Positions 1-7,484 of a DNA stretch of 64,000 nt are shown in pieces. The notes under the pieces are model-generated. The model did not search any database. It saw nothing but the letters and a program-made list of their open reading frames with translations, and was not told the origin of the DNA. The position numbers and the translations under genes were made by a program. Every line of letters begins with the position of its first letter. Position 1 is the stretch's first letter. The stretch is from Desulfobacula sp. (GTDB lineage: Bacteria; Desulfobacterota; Desulfobacteria; Desulfobacterales; Desulfobacteraceae). The stretch lies in the NCBI GenBank assembly GCA_023701135.1, contig JAMPXP010000015.1, positions 1 to 64,000 of the forward strand. Direction: 5' to 3'.

Positions 1-144
1 ATTGCAAATGGAATTGCCTTTCAGAGGGCTCTGAAAGTGAAGTAAAGAGAAAATATAACCTGATTTTTGGAAATGAAGTCGGGTGTTGAATTCTCGCGGT
101 TTTAAAATACCAAAATTGAAAATTTTAATTTATTTTGGACAGTA
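1..144 (+). ncRNA. putative 3' part of a retron msr-msd RNA, cut by window start
   Basis: Retron non-coding RNAs normally lie directly upstream of the reverse transcriptase gene. Here the AT-rich 144 bases before the GTG start can fold. One perfect 8-bp hairpin has arms CTTTCAGA (18-25) and TCTGAAAG (30-37) with a GGGC loop. A second 8-bp stem with G-U pairs joins 59-66 to 76-83. A third, AT-rich inverted repeat joins 110-116 to 132-138, just before the gene. No a1/a2 pairing could be assigned, and a full msr-msd is usually longer than this, so part of it probably lies outside the window. The hairpins are seen; calling them msr-msd is inference from position and the adjacent RT. Confidence 0.45.
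93..110 (+). repeat. direct repeat copy 1, upstream of RT gene
   Basis: This 18-bp stretch, ctcgcggttttaaaatac, recurs at 1063-1080 with only two differences; the last 13 bases are identical. Each copy lies a few tens of bases before a start codon (RT at 145, membrane gene at 1105). A shared promoter or regulator site, or a trace of recombination, would fit. Confidence 0.7.
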
Positions 145-1032
145 GTGATTGATCATATATCTTTGCTTTTAGGTTACAATCTTGACCTGCTGTATAGAAT
201 TTCGAATCGCCCTTCAAAATTCTATCGTAGTTTCAGTATCCCTAAAAAGAATGGAAAAAAAAGACTTATAAAAGAACCGTATCCGACTTTAAAAGAAATA
301 CAATATTGGGTCTTAAACAATATTTTAGAAAAAAATGAACCAAGCAAATATGCAAAAGCTTATATAAAAAACAAAACTCTCAGTGAAAATGCACGTTTTC
401 ATAAAGGGCAACAAGTCGTAATCAAAATTGATATTAAGGATTTTTTTGGTACCATAAAATTCCCTAAAGTATATCATGCTTTTTACCAAATGGGCTATAG
501 CGAAACTGTATCTGGTATGCTTGCTAAGCTTTGTTGCCTTAATGATTGCTTGCCGCAAGGAGCACCAACAAGTCCTTATATTTCCAATCTAATTTCTCGT
601 TCAATAGATAAAAGAATAGGGAATTATTCTATAAAAAACAATCTCAGATATACGAGATATTCAGATGATTTAACATTATCTGGAAATATTGAAGAAAAAA
701 CAATTCCCAAAATTATTCATATGGTTCGAATAATATTACAAAAGAACGGATTTCAAATCCAAAAGAGTAAACTCAAAATATTAAGAAATTCTAATAGGCA
801 GTCAGTAACAGGGATTGTTGTTAATCATAAATTAAGTGTCTGCCGAGAATATAAAAAAGCTATTAGGCAAGAAGTTTATTATATTCAAAAATATGGACTA
901 GATTCACACCTTGAGCGTATTAATTGTCAGAAGAAGAATTATATAAATCATCTTAAAGGCAAAATAAACTGGATATTATCAATCGAAAAGAAAAACAAAG
1001 AATTTCAAGGATATAGGGAATTATTAAAATAA
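145..1032 (+). CDS. retron-type reverse transcriptase
   Basis: This 295-residue protein is an RNA-dependent DNA polymerase of the retron clade, which copies part of its own non-coding RNA into msDNA. The N-terminal part has the YRSFSIPKKNGKKRLI block of RT motif 1. Retron-specific motif NAxxH is NARFH at 82-86. The first catalytic Asp is D96 in DIKDFF, QGAPTSP is at 138-144, the active-site box is YSDD at 172-175, and the retron VTG triplet is at 221-223. No maturase or endonuclease domain follows, which excludes a group II intron protein. The start is GTG; the frame upstream is open only to about 106 with no better start, and the ribosome site is weak (GGACAG). The N-terminus is slightly short for the family. 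The gene is AT-rich and followed by two membrane protein genes, the likely effector. Confidence 0.93.
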   Translation: MIDHISLLLGYNLDLLYRISNRPSKFYRSFSIPKKNGKKRLIKEPYPTLKEIQYWVLNNILEKNEPSKYAKAYIKNKTLSENARFHKGQQVVIKIDIKDFFGTIKFPKVYHAFYQMGYSETVSGMLAKLCCLNDCLPQGAPTSPYISNLISRSIDKRIGNYSIKNNLRYTRYSDDLTLSGNIEEKTIPKIIHMVRIILQKNGFQIQKSKLKILRNSNRQSVTGIVVNHKLSVCREYKKAIRQEVYYIQKYGLDSHLERINCQKKNYINHLKGKINWILSIEKKNKEFQGYRELLK

Positions 1033-1062
1033 TACTCCCTGGAAGTAAAATTTTGCAGCTCA

Positions 1063-1080
1063 CTCATGGTTTTAAAATAC
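1063..1080 (+). repeat. direct repeat copy 2, upstream of membrane gene pair
   Basis: This is the second copy of the repeat at 93-110, reading ctcatggttttaaaatac (16 of 18 bases identical). It sits in the 72-base gap between the RT stop and the first membrane protein gene, ending 24 bases before its ATG. It may give the effector genes their own promoter or regulator site. Confidence 0.7.
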
Positions 1081-1104
1081 ACTTTATGTTTGATTAAATG
1101 AATT

Positions 1105-1557
1105 ATGAAAAATAGACTTATAGAAATTATTGCAAGAACATCCCTCTTGGTTTTTTTGCTGCTCATGCCTTTTTGGTTACTGTTCACGGAGTCGTATTTA
1201 CAAGAGTCGAACCAGTTCACTATTGTTGAATTTATTTATAAATACATGAACAATGGAGAGCTAATACTTTTATCATTTCCATTACTTGCATATGGTTTAT
1301 ACAATATCATTTTTACACCCAAGAGTCTTTTTCGCAGGCGCAAGCAACCACTCCTTACAATGTTCGGAATGATTCTTTTTATTCAAAGCGGTACATTTTA
1401 TGTGATCATAAAGCTTGATAGTATCAGAGCAGTACATTTTGATTCAGCTTTCACGCTTAAAGTTTCCTTAATGTTGTTTATTTCAACTATTTTTTGGTTC
1501 GTAAGCAATGAAATTTTATTTCATCTTGATCAATCCTGGAGGGATCAAGATGAGTAA
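1105..1557 (+). CDS. small four-helix membrane protein, putative retron effector subunit A
   Basis: I do not recognise this 150-residue protein by family. It has four hydrophobic segments at about residues 5-27, 52-70, 83-105 and 116-140, a basic loop (RRRKQ) after the second, and no signal peptide cleavage site or enzymatic motif. It lies 72 bases behind the retron reverse transcriptase and overlaps the next gene by 8 bases, so the two membrane genes are probably translated together. Several retrons and other anti-phage systems use membrane proteins as toxic effectors; the known retron-Ec48 effector has two membrane helices, so a two-gene pair like this would differ. An effector role is inferred from position and base composition only. 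Confidence 0.75.
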   Translation: MKNRLIEIIARTSLLVFLLLMPFWLLFTESYLQESNQFTIVEFIYKYMNNGELILLSFPLLAYGLYNIIFTPKSLFRRRKQPLLTMFGMILFIQSGTFYVIIKLDSIRAVHFDSAFTLKVSLMLFISTIFWFVSNEILFHLDQSWRDQDE

Positions 1558-1927
1558 TCTATATATATGGATACCTCTTGCCATTGCGGTTCTTTCATTA
1601 ATCGCACTATTCAAACGCGAGGAGGCTCAAAGGCTTAGTGACGCAGCTTCATCTGTTTTTTCCCTCGTAGTGTCTAGCATCTGGTTGCCTGTCTGGGCTT
1701 TCATTCAGTGGATAGTTGGTGTTGTAATTAGCACTTTTAATTTAGGAGAGCTTGATGCCCAGTTTCTATCCATTTTCAGGTGGTTATTCGCGATCGTTAC
1801 TTTAATTTATGTTTTGATAGAAATTTATGTAAATATACGACAAGCAATAATACGAGCACAGAGAAGAATTGAGGAAGAATATAACAAGGTTAATTCAGCC
1901 GACGCAAAAAATCGCACGGCTGATTAG
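1550..1927 (+). CDS. small membrane protein with charged C-terminal helix, putative retron effector subunit B
   Basis: Family not recognised. The chosen ATG at 1550 follows a good Shine-Dalgarno site (TGGAGGG at about 1537-1543) inside the end of the preceding gene and gives 125 residues; a longer frame starting at 1508 has no such site. Hydrophobic segments lie at about residues 3-20, 31-56 (unusually long) and 67-89. They are followed by a charged helix of about 30 residues rich in Arg, Glu and Lys that could form a coiled coil in the cytoplasm. The 8-base overlap with the preceding gene suggests a fixed ratio of two subunits. An acquired origin fits the AT-rich composition shared with the RT gene. 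Confidence 0.75.
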   Translation: MSNLYIWIPLAIAVLSLIALFKREEAQRLSDAASSVFSLVVSSIWLPVWAFIQWIVGVVISTFNLGELDAQFLSIFRWLFAIVTLIYVLIEIYVNIRQAIIRAQRRIEEEYNKVNSADAKNRTAD

Positions 1928-2217
1928 CATCGCATTAAACTTTATTTTCTGAAAATATCAACAGAAGCTATTCCCCAAAATTCAACAAAATATATCAACC
2001 TGATAGTCGTTTGCCGGATGTATTGTATTTTTAAAATGGCATTTGTATGGGAAAAGAAGATCTCAAGCTCAATGCTCCCATGTCAGAACCTGGATTATCA
2101 TATCTCATTAAAGTACATTCGGGTTGGTAAAATCAACTTTACTTTCAATCCCCCATGCTTATGATTTACTGACATTGGATTGAATATAACCCCTAGGTCA
2201 GGAGCAATCAAACGGGT
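1928..2217. other. AT-rich gap between retron-like cassette and uvrA
   Basis: These 290 bases hold no convincing gene. There is a 27-codon frame at 2047-2130 (+) beginning ATGGGAAAAGAAGATCTC, with no clear ribosome site, which may be a chance frame or a gene remnant. A further TTTTAAAAT, shared with the 93-110 repeat, occurs near 2031. Base composition changes from AT-rich to the chromosomal average close to 2210, so the right boundary of the acquired segment probably lies here; no attachment-site repeat could be identified. AGGAG at about 2201-2205 is a distant ribosome site for uvrA. Confidence 0.5.
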
Positions 2218-5163
2218 ATGAAAAACGGCGGTTCAGCAGCGGCACCAAAGATCCGGCCACGGAAGGAAACAGGTTTGGAAGCGGGTTCCAAAGAACTCGA
2301 CAGGATCATTGTCCGGGGGGCCAGGGAACATAACCTCAAAAATATCGACATCGACATCCCCAAAAAAAAGATGGTGGTACTGACCGGCGTATCCGGATCC
2401 GGCAAGTCCAGCCTGGCCTTTGACACCATTTTTGCCGAGGGACAGCGCCGGTATGTGGAATCCCTTTCCTCCTATGCCCGGCAATTCATCGGCCAGATGG
2501 AAAAGCCCAAATATGACACCATCCGGGGGCTTTCCCCCACCATTGCCATCGAACAGAAGGCCGCCAGCAAAAACCCCCGCTCCACCGTGGGAACCATCAC
2601 GGAAATCTATGATTATCTCCGGGTCCTCTTTGCCCGCATCGGCACCCAGAAATGCTTTCAGTGCGGAAAAACCGTGGGCCGGGGCCATGCCCAGGGCATG
2701 GTCTCCCAGATCCTGGCCCTGCCCGAGAATTCAAAGGTCCTCATCCTGGCCCCCATCGTGGAAAACCGGAAGGGCGAGCACCGGGAAAAATTTGAAGACC
2801 TGAAAAAAAGTGGATATGCCAGGGTCAGGGTGGACGGGGTGGTCCAGGATCTTGAAAATATCCAGTCCCTGGCCAAAAATAAAAAACACCATATTGAAGT
2901 GGTGGTGGACCGCCTGGTGGTGAAACAGGATCAAGCCTTTGAGGACCGGCTCACGGATTCCGTTGAAACGGCCCTGAAACTGGGGAACGGGCAGATCATT
3001 GTCCACATCACGGGTAGGGAAGATCTGAAAATGAGCGAGGCCCGGTCCTGTTGCGGCATTGCCTATCCAGAGCTGATCCCCCAGATCTTCTCGTTTAATT
3101 CCCCCCTGGGCATGTGCCCGGACTGCAACGGCATCGGCACCCTTCTGGCCATGGACCCGGACAAGATCATCCCGGACAAGTCCTTGAGCATCCGGCAGGG
3201 AGCCATTATCCCCTGGAAAAACTATTTCATTAAAAAACCCCGGTTCAACAATGACCATTCCTGGGGAATGAGCCAATTGACGGCCATGGAACAACAATGG
3301 GGCATTGATTTTGACACGCCCTGGAAAAACCTGCCCCCAAAAGACCGGGAGCTGCTTCTCTATGGGTCAATGGACCGGGAAATGACGGTGAGCTGGAATT
3401 CGGCCAAGATCCAGGGGGAATTCACCCGGACCCACGAGGGCCTTATGCACACCCTCATGCGGCGGTACCGGGACACCCAGTCCGAAAGCCAGAAAAAATA
3501 TTATTCAGACTTCATGTCTGCCTCGGTCTGCCCCTCCTGCCATGGAAAACGCCTGAAAAAAGAAGTTCTCCATGTTCATATCAAGGAAAAATTCATCATG
3601 GACCTGACGGCCATGACCGTGCGGGAAGCCCATGAATTTATCAATGGGCTGAATCTCACGGGCAACCAGGGGCTCATCGCCGAAGAACTCTTAAAGGAAA
3701 TTTCGGACCGCCTCGGGTTTCTGGTCAATGTGGGCCTGGATTATCTGTCTCTGGACCGGAGCGGCCCCACCCTTTCCGGCGGCGAATCCCAGCGCATCAG
3801 GCTGGCCTCCCAGGTGGGTTCGGAACTGACCGGGGTTCTCTATATCCTGGATGAGCCCTCCATCGGGCTTCATCAGCGGGACAACATCAAGCTCTTAAAT
3901 ACCCTTCACCATCTGCGGGATATCGGCAATTCCCTCATCATTGTGGAACATGACCATGAAACCATGGAAGAATCCGACTGGATCGTGGATATCGGGCCCG
4001 GGGCCGGCCATCTGGGCGGCGAAATCGTGGCCCAGGGAACACCGGCCCAGATCAAAGAGAATCCTGCCTCCATTACGGGCCGGTTCTTGAGCGGAAAAGA
4101 TAAAATCTTTATCCCGGAGAAGCGAAGAACGCCTGAGGGACATGGAGATAAATGGATCACCATTGTCCGGGCCACGGAAAACAATCTGAAAGACATCACC
4201 GTCAACATCCCCCTGGGGCTTCTGGTGGCCGTCACCGGGGTCTCCGGCGCCGGAAAATCAAGTCTCATCAACCAGATCCTGTATCCGGCCCTGGCCCGGA
4301 CCCTTCACGGATCTCAATTGAGTGTGGGCCGCCATGAAACCATCACCGGGCTCTCCCATCTGGATAAAATCATCAATATCGACCAGAAACCCATCGGCCG
4401 GACCCCCAGGAGCAATCCCGCCACCTATACCAAGGTCTTTGACCATATCCGGGATTTCTTTGCCCTTTTGCCGGAATCCAAGGCCAGGGGATATCAGAAG
4501 GGACGGTATTCCTTCAATGTCAAGGGCGGACGGTGCGAAGCCTGTTCCGGCGACGGGTATATCAAGGTGGAAATGCATTTTCTGGCAGATGTCTATGTCC
4601 CCTGCGAGGTCTGCAGCGGAAAACGATTTAACCGGGCCACCCTTGAAATTCTGTACAAGGACCATTCCATTGCCGATGTCCTGGACCTGTCGGTCATGCA
4701 GGCCAGGGAGCTGTTCGCCAGCCACCCGGCCATCACCCGGATCCTGGACACCCTCATGGATGTCGGGCTGTCCTATATCAAGCTGGGGCAGGCCGCCACC
4801 ACCCTTTCCGGCGGGGAAGCCCAGAGGATCAAGCTGGCCCGGGAGCTGGCCAAACGGGAGACCGGGGAGACCCTCTATATCCTGGACGAACCCACCACCG
4901 GCCTTCATTTCCAGGATGTCAAACTTCTGCTCTCCGTCCTGTCCCGCCTCACCGATGCCGGCAATACCGTCATCATTATCGAACACAATATGGATGTCAT
5001 CAAAACCGCGGACTGGATCATTGATCTGGGGCCCGAAGGCGGGAGCAGCGGCGGGGAGATCATTGCCGAGGGGCCACCGGAAAAGATCGCCCGGTCCCGG
5101 AAAAGCCATACCGGCCGGTATTTAAAGGATATTCTGACTCCAAAGGCGGGGGAAAGACCATGA
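2218..5163 (+). CDS. uvrA: excinuclease ABC subunit UvrA
   Basis: UvrA is the damage-recognition ATPase of nucleotide excision repair; as a dimer it loads UvrB at bulky DNA lesions. The 981-residue protein has the two ABC ATPase modules of the family. The first Walker A is GVSGSGKSS at about 57-65, with LSGGESQRIRLASQ and ILDEPSIGLH in the first half. The second half has GVSGAGKSS, LSGGEAQRIKLARE and ILDEPTTGLH. Zinc-binding cysteines are visible in CPDCNGIG, CPSCHGKR, and the CEACSGDG/CEVCSGKR pair of the C-terminal zinc finger. About 25 extra residues precede the conserved LDRIIVRGAREHNL block, so translation could start slightly downstream. The stop overlaps the next start (ATGA). Confidence 0.97.
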   Translation: MKNGGSAAAPKIRPRKETGLEAGSKELDRIIVRGAREHNLKNIDIDIPKKKMVVLTGVSGSGKSSLAFDTIFAEGQRRYVESLSSYARQFIGQMEKPKYDTIRGLSPTIAIEQKAASKNPRSTVGTITEIYDYLRVLFARIGTQKCFQCGKTVGRGHAQGMVSQILALPENSKVLILAPIVENRKGEHREKFEDLKKSGYARVRVDGVVQDLENIQSLAKNKKHHIEVVVDRLVVKQDQAFEDRLTDSVETALKLGNGQIIVHITGREDLKMSEARSCCGIAYPELIPQIFSFNSPLGMCPDCNGIGTLLAMDPDKIIPDKSLSIRQGAIIPWKNYFIKKPRFNNDHSWGMSQLTAMEQQWGIDFDTPWKNLPPKDRELLLYGSMDREMTVSWNSAKIQGEFTRTHEGLMHTLMRRYRDTQSESQKKYYSDFMSASVCPSCHGKRLKKEVLHVHIKEKFIMDLTAMTVREAHEFINGLNLTGNQGLIAEELLKEISDRLGFLVNVGLDYLSLDRSGPTLSGGESQRIRLASQVGSELTGVLYILDEPSIGLHQRDNIKLLNTLHHLRDIGNSLIIVEHDHETMEESDWIVDIGPGAGHLGGEIVAQGTPAQIKENPASITGRFLSGKDKIFIPEKRRTPEGHGDKWITIVRATENNLKDITVNIPLGLLVAVTGVSGAGKSSLINQILYPALARTLHGSQLSVGRHETITGLSHLDKIINIDQKPIGRTPRSNPATYTKVFDHIRDFFALLPESKARGYQKGRYSFNVKGGRCEACSGDGYIKVEMHFLADVYVPCEVCSGKRFNRATLEILYKDHSIADVLDLSVMQARELFASHPAITRILDTLMDVGLSYIKLGQAATTLSGGEAQRIKLARELAKRETGETLYILDEPTTGLHFQDVKLLLSVLSRLTDAGNTVIIIEHNMDVIKTADWIIDLGPEGGSSGGEIIAEGPPEKIARSRKSHTGRYLKDILTPKAGERP

Positions 5164-5915
5164 ATTTATTTAAATGGGTGATCCGCCCCTATCTCTATAT
5201 CCAGCATATGCTTTCCAAGCTTCTTAAAACAGGAGGGTTTAAAAAAAACCTGGCCGTTTACCAAAAGGCGCCGCACCGGAACACGGGAAATTTCATCAAG
5301 GACGGGCTTGTCCGCCACCATGTCAAACAGTTCCACGAGTCTTCCTGTTCCGTGGCCTCGGTGGTCTCGATCATCAATGTCCTTCTGGAAAAACAGGGGA
5401 CGGCCCCGGCATCCCCCCTCACCCAGCAGGACCTGCTTGAGGCCGTTAAAACCGCCCACTGGAAGGAAAGGATGACCGACGAGGGATATAAGGGCCGAAG
5501 GGGCCTTCCCCTGCCCGTGCTGGGAGAAGTGGTCCAGGGCAGCCTGGACACTTATGGGATTCACTACAAAGCCCTTGAAGTGGTTCAGGTCTCAAGGGAC
5601 CCCGGAAAATCGGAAAGAATCAAGCAAACCCTGCGCGCCAGGCTCGACCAATTTGAAAGCCAAGGGGATTGCGTCATCATCGCCCATTTTGACCAGGGAA
5701 GCGTGCTGCCGGAACTTCACATCCCCCATATCTCGCCGGTGGGCGGGTATGATCCGGTTTCCGGAAAGGTCACCTTCCTGGATGTGGACCCGGACCAGAT
5801 CCACCCCTACCAGGTCTCTTTCGAGGCCTTTTATGGAAGCCTTTCCAGCAATTACAACCCCGTCTTCCGGCATTTCGGCTATGCCGAAGGCGGGTATATC
5901 TTTATTCAGGTTTAA
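5160..5915 (+). CDS. phytochelatin-synthase-like cysteine peptidase
   Basis: This 251-residue protein resembles the catalytic half of phytochelatin synthase, a papain-fold enzyme that cleaves or transpeptidates glutathione. A Cys-His-Asp triad is visible in the right order and setting: C63 in SSCSVASVV, H190 in PHISPVGGYD (plant enzymes have GHFSPIGGY), and D208 in TFLDVDP. It lacks the cysteine-rich C-terminal metal-sensing domain of plant enzymes, like other bacterial members, which are usually glutathione hydrolases. It begins inside the uvrA stop codon, so it is translationally coupled to uvrA. Whether it acts on glutathione, another thiol peptide or something else cannot be told from sequence. 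Confidence 0.8.
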   Translation: MNLFKWVIRPYLYIQHMLSKLLKTGGFKKNLAVYQKAPHRNTGNFIKDGLVRHHVKQFHESSCSVASVVSIINVLLEKQGTAPASPLTQQDLLEAVKTAHWKERMTDEGYKGRRGLPLPVLGEVVQGSLDTYGIHYKALEVVQVSRDPGKSERIKQTLRARLDQFESQGDCVIIAHFDQGSVLPELHIPHISPVGGYDPVSGKVTFLDVDPDQIHPYQVSFEAFYGSLSSNYNPVFRHFGYAEGGYIFIQV

Positions 5916-5956
5916 TCCTCAAACCCTGTTTCTTATTTTTAAACCTTCAGAATGAA

Positions 5957-5985
5957 TTGACACCCCTTTCTAAAAAGGGTATAAA
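5957..5985 (+). promoter_or_regulatory. sigma-70-type promoter of the riboswitch unit
   Basis: A consensus -35 TTGACA (5957-5962) and a near-consensus -10 TATAAA (5980-5985) are separated by exactly 17 bases. Transcription would begin near 5992, at the first bases of the aptamer. Confidence 0.85.
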
Positions 5986-5989
5986 GACA

Positions 5990-6074
5990 GGCATAAACTA
6001 TGGCCAAACCTGTTGTGAAGCAGGGACGGAAAGCCACGGATCTTGGATAAGACCGCCGGGTTGCAGACTAGAAA
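5990..6074 (+). ncRNA. cyclic-di-GMP-I riboswitch (GEMM)
   Basis: The conserved GEMM elements appear in order. GGCCAAACC is at 6002-6010. A first stem CCTGTT/AGCAGG (6009-6014 with 6019-6024) is closed by a GNRA tetraloop, GTGA. GGGACGGAAAGCC is at 6023-6035 (the usual sequence has C where this has G at 6029). A second stem joins CGG-A-TCTT (6037-6044, A bulged) to AAGACCG (6049-6055). The 3' GCCGGGTTGC follows. This class senses cyclic di-GMP. It lies between a strong promoter and an intrinsic terminator, so control of transcription into the downstream receiver-TPR gene is likely; on or off polarity was not determined. Confidence 0.88.
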
Positions 6075-6088
6075 ATTTGCGTTTACCG

Positions 6089-6122
6089 AACCGGGCGGCC
6101 TTTGAAAAGGCGCCCGGTTTTT
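6089..6122 (+). terminator. intrinsic terminator of the riboswitch expression platform
   Basis: AACCGGGC (6089-6096) pairs with GCCCGGTT, and after a bulged G the stem continues GCCTT/AAGGC with a short loop; six T residues follow. It stands 14 bases after the aptamer and about 60 before the coding start, as expected for a riboswitch-controlled terminator. Confidence 0.88.
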
Positions 6123-6181
6123 TCGTATTAAAGGTATTCATCAGCGCTTTTGAGCCGCTTAACATAAAGGCCCTTTGAAAA

Positions 6182-7348
6182 ATGGAAACGAACAAAGCTT
6201 CGATAGATATTGAAAATATGACGATCTTGGCAGTTGATGATATGAAGAGCATGAGACTGACCATGAGAAAAATGCTCAGACATCTGAATATCGGCAAAAC
6301 ACTGAAATTTGCTGAAAACGGCCGTGAAGGGATGAGTATTCTCGAATCTGCGCCTGCGGACCTGGTGATTCTGGACTGGCGGATGCCCTTCATGAACGGG
6401 ACCCAAATGCTGGAGCACATTCGTAAAGATAAGGCCTTAAGAGATATTCCCGTGATCATGGTCAGTGCGGAAGCAGAAAAAGACATTGTTCTGGAGGTGG
6501 CTGAAACGGAAATCGACGGATATCTTTTAAAACCCCTTACCCTGAATGCCCTGGATACCAAAATCAGAATGGTTGTGGACCGGGTGAATCATCCTGACCC
6601 AGCCACGGTTCTCATCAACGAAGCCAGGAGTTTTGAAGAAGCGGGAGATCTCGACTCCGCCATAGAAAAAACCAAACAAGCGTTGAATTTCAAACCCTCG
6701 GCCTCCAGATTGCTGAGGCGGCTGGGACTTCTGTATGCAAAAGCCTGCAGACCGGAAATGGCCGAGAAATGCCTTCAGAAAGCCGCCGCCGTCAATCTGC
6801 AGGATGCCAATACACGGCAGATCCTGGGGGAGATGTATATTAAAAAAAATGACCTGAAAAAAGCCGCCCGATACTATCTTGAGGTCCTGTCCCTTACCCG
6901 GCGATTCTCTGAGGAGGCCATCCTGCTGGGAGAACGGCTCCTGGCCGCAGGCCAGACCTATCCGGCCATCCAGATCTTTTCAAAGGTCCTTTCCGAACCC
7001 AAAAAAAATTCAGCCCTCAAGGAAAGAATCGTTGATATCTGTCTGGCCTTTGACGAATTTGAGTATGCAAAGGAATTGCTGGAAACCATTATCCATGAAT
7101 TTCCGTCCAAATATGACCTGATTTTTAAAACCGCCAGGATCTATATTGCCATTGAGAATTTTGAAAAGGCCCTGGAACTGTTTTTGGATCTGGAAAGGGC
7201 TCAACCCAGCCGGATGGAAGTCAAGCTTGAAATCGCCAAAATCTATTATCATTTTGACAAGGTCTACCAGGCTGATGCCTATTTAAACAAGATTCTCCAG
7301 AAAGATCCGGAAAATAAGGAGGCCCTGGCATTGAGAAAGGCGATCTGA
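6182..7348 (+). CDS. response regulator receiver protein with TPR repeats
   Basis: The 388-residue protein has an N-terminal CheY-like receiver domain (about 12-132) with acidic pair D19/D20, phospho-acceptor D65 in VILDWRMP, S95 and conserved K117 in LLKPLT. The remainder is tetratricopeptide repeats (about 145-385), so the output is protein-protein interaction rather than DNA binding or catalysis. No kinase gene is adjacent. The long 5' leader carries a cyclic-di-GMP riboswitch and terminator, which ties its expression to the motile/sessile second messenger. A role in motility, chemotaxis or attachment is inferred from that control only. Confidence 0.9.
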   Translation: METNKASIDIENMTILAVDDMKSMRLTMRKMLRHLNIGKTLKFAENGREGMSILESAPADLVILDWRMPFMNGTQMLEHIRKDKALRDIPVIMVSAEAEKDIVLEVAETEIDGYLLKPLTLNALDTKIRMVVDRVNHPDPATVLINEARSFEEAGDLDSAIEKTKQALNFKPSASRLLRRLGLLYAKACRPEMAEKCLQKAAAVNLQDANTRQILGEMYIKKNDLKKAARYYLEVLSLTRRFSEEAILLGERLLAAGQTYPAIQIFSKVLSEPKKNSALKERIVDICLAFDEFEYAKELLETIIHEFPSKYDLIFKTARIYIAIENFEKALELFLDLERAQPSRMEVKLEIAKIYYHFDKVYQADAYLNKILQKDPENKEALALRKAI

Positions 7349-7358
7349 TGCTAAGCCC

Positions 7359-7386
7359 TTGACTTGATTCCCGGTGTACTTACACT
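7359..7386 (+). promoter_or_regulatory. probable sodA promoter
   Basis: TTGACT (7359-7364) and TACACT (7381-7386), spaced by 16 bases, precede the superoxide dismutase gene by about 100 bases and directly follow the preceding stop codon. Confidence 0.5.
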
Positions 7387-7484
7387 TTGTGGTATCGACG
7401 CAGGGGCCGGGCAGGGTTCCATTTCCTGTGAATATAACCGGTCCGTGGGTCGGATGATTCAACACAAACACAGGAGGTGGACCC

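Noticed and set aside
145-1032. Group II intron or diversity-generating retroelement reverse transcriptase
   Set aside because: No maturase or endonuclease domain, and no template/variable repeat was noticed; NAxxH and VTG point to a retron.
1899-1924. Terminator at the end of the second membrane gene
   Set aside because: A 7-bp TCAGCCG/CGGCTGA hairpin lies inside the coding end, but no T run follows.
2218-5163. Several long open frames on the opposite strand of uvrA and in other frames
   Set aside because: uvrA is intact with all motifs, and GC-rich codon positions create long open shadow frames; none shows a domain.
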